Source: Bradyrhizobium macuxiense (GTDB lineage: Bacteria; Pseudomonadota; Alphaproteobacteria; Rhizobiales; Xanthobacteraceae). Taken from it: a stretch of DNA of 64,000 nucleotides. This document shows positions 57,210-64,000 of this stretch, in pieces; position 1 is the stretch's first letter; every line of letters begins with the position of its first letter. Location of the stretch: assembly GCF_007993935.1 (NCBI RefSeq), contig NZ_VITY01000003.1:434001-498000 (forward strand), given 5' to 3'. The position numbers and the translations under genes were made by a program. Below the pieces are notes generated by a model. The model was given only the letters and a program-made list of their open reading frames with translations, searched no databases and had not been told where the DNA came from.

Positions 57210-59111
57210 TCAATTATTTGCGCCTGTCACCTGTGCGAAGGCTGCCTGGTTGACGGTTACGCCGATGTCGGACTCGATCTTGCTGACATACTGCGCGACC
57301 TGCTCGTCGCTCATCGAGCGCCGCAGCGCCTCGGTGAGCTGCTTGGCTGCGTCGGAGGCGAAGTCGACCGGCGGCACCGTCACATTGGTGACGCGGAACA
57401 CGACCCACTGGCTGCCGCCGGCGGCCGATGTCTGTCCGTCGCCATCCTTGGCGGTGCGGAATGCGGCGGCGATCACACCGGCCGGCACGCCGGGCGGCGA
57501 GGCCTCGCGGTTGAAATTCGCGGCGTTCTCGACCTTGACGCCGGCCGCGGCCGCCTCGTCGGCGAGCTTGGCGCCGCTGTCGAGCTTCTGGACCATCTCG
57601 GTCGCCTTGGCGCGCAGCTTGGCGGAGATCTGGTCCTCGCGCCACTTCGCCTCGACCTGGTCGCGGACCTCGTCGAGGGGGCGCTCGCGCGACGGCGTGA
57701 TGCCGAGCACGTCGTACCAGACATAGCCGTTGTTGAACTGGATCGGGTCATTGTCGACGCCGACGTCGCTGTTGAAGGCCTGCGACACCACGTCGAGGCC
57801 GCGCGGGATGTTTGACGCGACCTGGCCGTTCGGCAGGCGGCCCGAGCGATCGACCGCATCGATCGTGACGGCGTTCAGTTTCAGCTTCTGTGCCGCGTCG
57901 ATCACGCTGGAGCCGCCGCCACGCTCGTCTTCCATCTTGTCGCGCAGTTCGGCGACCTTGGTGCGGGCGCGCTCGGAGGCGATCTCGTTCTTCACCTGCT
58001 GCGCGAGGCTCTCGTAGGTCGGGGTCACGCCGGGCTCGATCTTGCCGACCTTGACCAGCGCGATGCCGAAGCGGCCCTGGACCGGCTGGCTGACTTCGCC
58101 CGAGGGGAGGGAGAACGCGGCATCGCCGACGGCCGGATCGAGGATCGCCGACTTCGCGACCAGGCCGAGATTGACGTCGGCCGCGCTGAGCTTGCGTTCC
58201 TTGGCGATGTCGTCAAACGAGGTGCCGGAGGCGATGCGGGCGCGCGCGGCCTGCGCCTCGCCGGCGTCCGGAAACACGATCTGCGAGACCTCACGCTTCT
58301 CGGGCGTGCTGAGCCGGTCCTTGCGCTCCTCGAACAGCTTCTTGGCATCCTCGTCGGACACGGTTTCCCATTTGCCGATTTCCTCCGGCGTGATCGCGAC
58401 GAAGGCGATCTTGCGGTATTCGGGCGCGCGGAACTGAACCTTGTGGTCCTCGAAATAGGCGGCGAGCGCCTCGGGCGAGGGCGGATCGATGGTGCCGGCC
58501 TGCGCGGCGCCGAGCGTAACGTAATCGATCGAGCGCTGCTCGTTCTGGAAACGGGTCAGCGCCTCGACCATCGATTTGGTCGGCGCGATCCCGGACGAGA
58601 TGGTGCCGGCGATCTGCCGCCTGAGACCGACGCGGCGCTGCTCGGCGATGTAGCGGCCCTCGGTATAGCCGAAGTTGCGGATCACGGACTGGAAGCGCTG
58701 CGGATCGAACTGGCCATTGAGGCCCTTGAAGTTCGGATCGTTGTAGATCGTGCGCAGCACCTCGGCGTCGGACTGGTTGAGGCCCATGCGGCGCGCTTCT
58801 TCATCGAGCGCGGCCTCGGCGAGCGTCTGCTGCAGCACCTGGCGATCAATCCCGAAGGCGCGCGCCTGGTCCGGCGTCAGCGGACGGCCGAACTGGCGGC
58901 CAAGCTGCTGCAAGCGGTCGGTATAGATCTGCCGGAACTGCTCGGCCGAAATCTCGGTCCCGCCGACCTTGGCGAAGGTCGACTGGCCAAACCCCTTGAA
59001 AATGTCGGCAATGCCCCAAATTCCGAAACTGACGATCAAAACGCCCATCACCACGGCCATAATCGTCTTGCCGAGCCAGTTTGATGAGGCTTTCCGCATT
59101 CCTCGAAGCAT
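57210..59111 (-). CDS. ppiD: PpiD-like membrane-anchored peptidyl-prolyl isomerase
   Basis: A 633-residue protein: one N-terminal membrane helix ([20 protein letters not shown]), a SurA-N-like chaperone domain, a parvulin-like domain at about residues 260-370 ([20 protein letters not shown]), and a helical C-terminal part with [13 protein letters not shown]. Architecture is that of PpiD, an inner-membrane periplasmic chaperone; whether the parvulin domain is active is unknown. It precedes trpD on the same strand and faces away from tpiA. Confidence 0.93.
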   Translation of the reverse strand: MLRGMRKASSNWLGKTIMAVVMGVLIVSFGIWGIADIFKGFGQSTFAKVGGTEISAEQFRQIYTDRLQQLGRQFGRPLTPDQARAFGIDRQVLQQTLAEAALDEEARRMGLNQSDAEVLRTIYNDPNFKGLNGQFDPQRFQSVIRNFGYTEGRYIAEQRRVGLRRQIAGTISSGIAPTKSMVEALTRFQNEQRSIDYVTLGAAQAGTIDPPSPEALAAYFEDHKVQFRAPEYRKIAFVAITPEEIGKWETVSDEDAKKLFEERKDRLSTPEKREVSQIVFPDAGEAQAARARIASGTSFDDIAKERKLSAADVNLGLVAKSAILDPAVGDAAFSLPSGEVSQPVQGRFGIALVKVGKIEPGVTPTYESLAQQVKNEIASERARTKVAELRDKMEDERGGGSSVIDAAQKLKLNAVTIDAVDRSGRLPNGQVASNIPRGLDVVSQAFNSDVGVDNDPIQFNNGYVWYDVLGITPSRERPLDEVRDQVEAKWREDQISAKLRAKATEMVQKLDSGAKLADEAAAAGVKVENAANFNREASPPGVPAGVIAAAFRTAKDGDGQTSAAGGSQWVVFRVTNVTVPPVDFASDAAKQLTEALRRSMSDEQVAQYVSKIESDIGVTVNQAAFAQVTGANN

Positions 59112-59351
59112 GGGTCCAACTTGTTTTACAGGAGGGGAACCGGGTCGTGCCCAAATGGGACCAAAAGTCAGGACTTTTTGTCCGGCAGCAGGGCGTCACC
59201 GAATTGAAAACGCTTATAAAGTGGCCGAAGCCCCCCCGCAACCATGGGTAAGGGGGCGGATTGAAGCGGTCAGCAGGCACGATGCCGCGCTCTGGAAGTC
59301 GCCGCCTGGCTCTGATAGCGCAGGGGACGCTTGAATGATGGGAAATCCGAC

Positions 59352-60104
59352 ATGACCGACGCCATCCGGCCGCTGATCGCCGGCAACTGGAAAATGAACG
59401 GCCTGAAATCCTCCTTTGCCGAGTTCGACGCGATGCTGGCCGGCGCCGGCGAAGTCGCCGGGAAGGCCGATCTCTTGGTCTGTCCGCCTGCGACCTTGGT
59501 CGGCGCCTTTGCCGACAAGGCGCGCGGCTCGAAGGTCGCCGTCGGCGCCCAGGACTGCCATCCGAAGGCATCGGGCGCCCATACCGGCGATCTCTCCGCG
59601 GAGATGTTCAAGGACCTCGGCGCGATCGCCATCATCGTCGGCCACTCCGAGCGGCGCGCCGACCACGGCGAGACCGATGCCCTGATTCGGCAGAAGGCGG
59701 AGGCGGTCTGGCGCGCCGGACTGACCGCGATCGTCTGCATCGGCGAGACCCGCGAGCAGCGCGACGCCCGCAAGACGCTCGACGTCTGCGGCACCCAGCT
59801 TGCGGGTTCGCTGCCCGACGGCTCGACCGCAGCCAATCTGGTGGTGGCCTATGAACCGGTCTGGGCAATCGGCACCGGCCTGACCCCGACAGCCGGGGAT
59901 GTCAAGGAAGTTCACAGGTTTATCCGGGGACAGCTCACAGATCGCTTCAAGGGCGAGGGAAACAAGATCAGGATCCTCTATGGCGGCTCGGTGAAGCCGT
60001 CGAATGCGGCCGAGCTGATGGCCGTCGCCAACGTCAACGGCGCGCTGGTCGGCGGCGCCAGCCTGAAGGCGTCGGACTTTCTGGCGATCGCCGCGGGCTG
60101 CTAG
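59352..60104 (+). CDS. tpiA: triose-phosphate isomerase
   Basis: Interconverts dihydroxyacetone phosphate and glyceraldehyde 3-phosphate; 250 residues, the usual TIM-barrel length. Key residues are Lys in AGNWKMNG, His in IVGHSERRA, and Glu in [27 protein letters not shown] is the phosphate-binding loop. ATG 59352 is preferred; a TTG 21 nt earlier is unlikely. It is divergent from ppiD, 240 bp away; that gap shows nothing I can name. Confidence 0.98.
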   Translation: MTDAIRPLIAGNWKMNGLKSSFAEFDAMLAGAGEVAGKADLLVCPPATLVGAFADKARGSKVAVGAQDCHPKASGAHTGDLSAEMFKDLGAIAIIVGHSERRADHGETDALIRQKAEAVWRAGLTAIVCIGETREQRDARKTLDVCGTQLAGSLPDGSTAANLVVAYEPVWAIGTGLTPTAGDVKEVHRFIRGQLTDRFKGEGNKIRILYGGSVKPSNAAELMAVANVNGALVGGASLKASDFLAIAAGC

Positions 60105-60126
60105 GCGGCCGACGCTCCATCCACGT

Positions 60127-60209
60127 CATTATTGCGAGCGAAGCGAAGCAATCCATTTCACCGCGTATGCGGATCGATGGATTGCTTCGTCGCTTCGCTC
60201 CTCGCAATG
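60127..60209. repeat. TTGCGAGGAGCGAAGCGA-type inverted repeat
   Basis: Left arm ATTGCGAG with AAGCAATCCAT, right arm ATGGATTGCTTCG, ending CTCGCAATG. It is one large hairpin with arms of about 28 nt in the 116-bp gap between tpiA and the GNAT gene. The same type is frequent in Bradyrhizobium from memory. Confidence 0.8.
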
Positions 60210-60220
60210 ACGGTTCGCGA

Positions 60221-60748
60221 CTAGGCCGCCGCCCCGATCGGCTTCCAATAGATCAACGTCCCGGTGAGGCCGCCATGCGGCTTCAGCGCGTAATCCGGGA
60301 TGAGGCCGGTGAGCTGAAACCCCAGCCGCTCGTAAAGCGGCCCGGCGCCGTCGTCTTCGGCGGTGTCGAGCACCAACAGCGTGCGTCCCTGCGTGATCGC
60401 AATCTGCTCGGCGGCACGCAGCAAGGCGGTCGCCACGCCGCGGTGGCGATGGGCGACGCGCGTCATCATCTTTGCGATCTCCGCCCGATGCGGTTGGTTC
60501 GGCGGCAGTTTCAATTGCAGCGTCACGGTGCCGATCAGTTCATTGCCGTCGAACGCGCCGAGCACGACTCGCTCGCTGCGCGCCGCAGCGCCAAGCGAAT
60601 CCTGCCAGAATGCATCAGCATCCTCCGGCGCCAGCGGATGCATGAAGCTCACCGAGCCGCCGCCGGCGACGGTCTCAATCAACAATTCGCTGAGCGCGTT
60701 GCGAATCCCGGGCTCGTCGGCGAGCGGCTTGATGGCAAACTGCGACAT
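60221..60748 (-). CDS. GNAT-family N-acetyltransferase
   Basis: A 175-residue acetyltransferase with the acetyl-CoA loop in motif A (VAHRHRGVATALLRAAEQ) and motif B (YERLGFQLTGLIPDYALKP). The acceptor is unknown. It is cotranscribed with the XRE-cupin regulator gene: the regulator ends at 60752, 3 nt before the start here. Pairs of a GNAT enzyme and an XRE-cupin regulator suggest an amine or antibiotic substrate, by inference. Confidence 0.88.
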   Translation of the reverse strand: MSQFAIKPLADEPGIRNALSELLIETVAGGGSVSFMHPLAPEDADAFWQDSLGAAARSERVVLGAFDGNELIGTVTLQLKLPPNQPHRAEIAKMMTRVAHRHRGVATALLRAAEQIAITQGRTLLVLDTAEDDGAGPLYERLGFQLTGLIPDYALKPHGGLTGTLIYWKPIGAAA

Positions 60749-60751
60749 GCA

Positions 60752-61318
60752 TCAACTCCGGGCCAGGGCGACCACATAGGTGCACCCGGCGTTGCTCTCA
60801 TTGGCGAAGGTGGTTTCCGCCGGCGGCCCGAAGCCGAGGCAATCGCCGGCCGCCAGCACATGGCGCGCGCCGCCCTCGGTGATGACGAGGCTGCCGCTCA
60901 GCACCCAGACCAGTTGGCGGATATGCGCATAGGACGAGGCGGGCAGGGTCACGGATTGCTTCGGCGGCAGCTCGACCCGCACCAGCTCGACCGGATGATC
61001 GGGACGGCTGAACACCTGGCGGCGCAGGTAACCGGATTCGGGATCGCGCCAGAGCGGCTGCGTGGCGGCGCGCGACAGCCGTTCGCCCTGGCCCTCGGCG
61101 CGCAGCATCAAGCCGGCCAGCGTGAGATCGAAGGCCGAGGCGAGGCGCACCAGCACGACCGCGGTGGGACTGACCTCGGCGCGCTCGATCTTGCTGATGG
61201 TCGCCTTCGAGACGCCGGCGCGTTCGGCAAGCTCGGCCAGCGACCAGCCCCGGCCATCGCGTTCGAGCCTGATCCGCTGCGCCAGGCGTTGGCTCAGATC
61301 GTCTACTAAAGTATCCAT
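60752..61318 (-). CDS. XRE-family regulator with cupin sensor domain
   Basis: A 188-residue regulator: N-terminal helix-turn-helix (GWSLAELAERAGVSKATISK, IERAEVSPTA) and a C-terminal cupin barrel (about residues 105-180, with VLSGSLVITEGGARHVLAAG). Such proteins bind a small molecule in the cupin. ATG 61318 is chosen; the longer frame adds 20 residues of unlikely sequence. It is the first gene of a two-gene operon with GNAT and has an AT-rich spot (GATTATAAT) just upstream, a possible -10. Confidence 0.9.
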   Translation of the reverse strand: MDTLVDDLSQRLAQRIRLERDGRGWSLAELAERAGVSKATISKIERAEVSPTAVVLVRLASAFDLTLAGLMLRAEGQGERLSRAATQPLWRDPESGYLRRQVFSRPDHPVELVRVELPPKQSVTLPASSYAHIRQLVWVLSGSLVITEGGARHVLAAGDCLGFGPPAETTFANESNAGCTYVVALARS

Positions 61319-61522
61319 ACGTTGATTATAATGGAATTCGCTGGTTCCGATCAAGCCGCGAGCGAGCGCGATCGGCATCGCTTGAGATGTCAGCCGATGC
61401 GACTATCTCGGGGGTGACAATGCCCGGTGCAATCGTGTAACAGGGCGCGACTTCACGAAAACCCGCAAAGCCGATAGCGCCGTTTGTCTGGCCGCTTGGC
61501 GGCTTGTGACGGAAGGCTTGCG

Positions 61523-61903
61523 ATGCAGACTGTCGTTATCATTATTCATCTCATGATCGTCGCCGTCATGATCGGCGCCGTGTTGCTGCAGAAATCCGAA
61601 GGCGGCGGCCTCGGGATGGGCGGCGGTGCCGGCTTCATGTCGAGCCGCGGCACCGCGAATTTGCTGACGCGGACCACGGCGATCCTCGCGGTCGGCTTCT
61701 TCCTGACCAGTCTGTTCCTGTCCTGGTATGCGGGCTACGACCGCAAGCCGAGCTCGATCATCGGCACCGGCGCACCGGCGCAGACCCAGCCGGCCGGCGG
61801 TACGCCGCTGACGCCCCCGACCTCCGGCGGCATCCTCGATTCGCTGAAGAAGACCGACGAGCAGCAGGCCCCGAGCGGCCCGCAGGCGCCTCGGTCGCAA
61901 TAA
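61523..61903 (+). CDS. secG: preprotein translocase subunit SecG
   Basis: A 126-residue membrane protein with two helices around a Gly-rich loop (GGGLGMGGGAGFMSSRG), as in SecG of the SecYEG channel, and a Pro/Gln-rich tail typical of alphaproteobacterial members. ATG 61523 has GGAAGG upstream and is preferred over the longer frame. pyrG follows on the same strand. Confidence 0.95.
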   Translation: MQTVVIIIHLMIVAVMIGAVLLQKSEGGGLGMGGGAGFMSSRGTANLLTRTTAILAVGFFLTSLFLSWYAGYDRKPSSIIGTGAPAQTQPAGGTPLTPPTSGGILDSLKKTDEQQAPSGPQAPRSQ

Positions 61904-61915
61904 AGCAGGGTGGCC

Positions 61916-61944
61916 ATGCAGGATGCACCGCTGGCATCCTGCAT
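61916..61944 (+). terminator. hairpin after secG
   Basis: ATGCAGGATGC, 7-nt loop, GCATCCTGCAT: a perfect 11-bp stem beginning 13 nt after the secG stop. A T tract is missing. It probably separates secG from pyrG, which starts 127 nt later. Confidence 0.6.
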
Positions 61945-62064
61945 CAGGAATACCCATCAATAGTCTGAAATCGCTCGCAATTTAACGTAACCCACAGCCC
62001 GGTGGTTTGTTTGCCGGGAACAGCCGATTCGTTTTGCGAATCGGTGGAGTCGGCTTAAAGGTAA

Positions 62065-63702
<1,638 letters not shown>

Positions 63703-63720
63703 CAGCGGTCAGCTGCGCCA

Positions 63721-64000
63721 TCACACGACGGCGCAGTCCTCGCTCGCCTGGCGTTCCTTCTTGAGCGGTGAAACGTTGGTGCCGGGCGCCGGTGTGGCAT
63801 CACGCGTCAGCAGCTTGTACTGCGGTCGCCGCGTCAGCCGGTAGACCGCGGCCGGCGGCACGTTGAGGATGGCGCGATCGACCAGCGTGGCGCGCAGGCC
63901 GAGCCGATCGAGGATCGGCCGCCGTATCGGGCAGCGCATCCCATAGGTGAATTGGTAGAACGCGCCGCCGGGACGCATGTAGCTGAATGCGCCGCCGACG
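63721..64000 (-). CDS. C-terminal part of a SAM-dependent methyltransferase, PmtA-like
   Basis: The frame is open to the right edge of the window, so only the last 93 or so residues are seen. They read GGAFYQFTYGMRCPIRRPIL and ILNVPPAAVYRLTRR, resembling the C-terminus of phospholipid N-methyltransferases of the PmtA type, in which the SAM motifs lie earlier. The tail is basic and polar. It is convergent with pyrG. Identification is moderate because the SAM-binding part is not in the window. Confidence 0.6.
   Translation of the reverse strand, partial: VGGAFSYMRPGGAFYQFTYGMRCPIRRPILDRLGLRATLVDRAILNVPPAAVYRLTRRPQYKLLTRDATPAPGTNVSPLKKERQASEDCAVV

Overview
The window is GC-rich chromosomal DNA of an alphaproteobacterium in the Rhizobiales, most likely a Bradyrhizobium or close relative. 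The clues are the gene order (rpsB-tsf-pyrH-frr-uppS-cdsA-dxr-rseP-bamA-lpxD-fabZ-lpxA-lpxI-lpxB), LpxI in place of LpxH, an S2 protein with a C-terminal helix-hairpin-helix tail, a GTTC-N7-GTTC LexA box, and dispersed hairpin repeats of the kind seen between Bradyrhizobium genes. The species is inferred, not proven.

Layout. 1-2.4 kb: 3' two-thirds of dnaE. 2.5-6.3 kb: small accessory block (methyltransferase, SnoaL-like protein, ICMT-like membrane methyltransferase and FAD oxidoreductase, with a divergent TetR regulator). 6.5-21.8 kb: long housekeeping block for translation (rpsB, tsf, frr), UMP kinase, isoprenoid and phospholipid synthesis (uppS, cdsA, dxr), envelope proteolysis and outer-membrane assembly (rseP, bamA) and lipid A synthesis (lpxD, fabZ, lpxA, lpxI, lpxB). 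An antisense gene for an exported KTSC-domain protein sits between fabZ and lpxA. 21.9-22.9 kb: SRPBCC protein and ArsR repressor behind an operator-like inverted repeat. 23-34.5 kb: gltA, gltX, glnS, a SnoaL-like protein, comEC, two hypotheticals, lexA, moeA and a HAD hydrolase.

34.6-54.7 kb is an accessory zone bordered on both sides by the same type of hairpin repeat. It holds very small, mostly single-helix membrane proteins, an exported protein with two Cys4 repeats, a coiled-coil protein, a NarL-type two-component pair, a protein made of two similar halves, two orphan periplasmic binding proteins, a rhomboid protease, an old-yellow-enzyme homologue, ctpA, a copC/copD copper operon and a GGDEF-EAL protein. 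54.7-64 kb returns to housekeeping: moaC, trpC, trpD and ppiD on the minus strand, then tpiA, a GNAT/XRE-cupin pair, secG, pyrG and the end of a methyltransferase gene.

In related genomes, as I recall, trpD-trpC-moaC-moeA-lexA-comEC-gltX-gltA is one conserved run. Here moaC and moeA are about 21 kb apart, so the accessory zone looks like an insertion into that run. I see no tRNA, rRNA, CRISPR array, transposase, integrase or clear pseudogene. Most intergenic gaps carry hairpins or short tandem repeats, which are listed individually.
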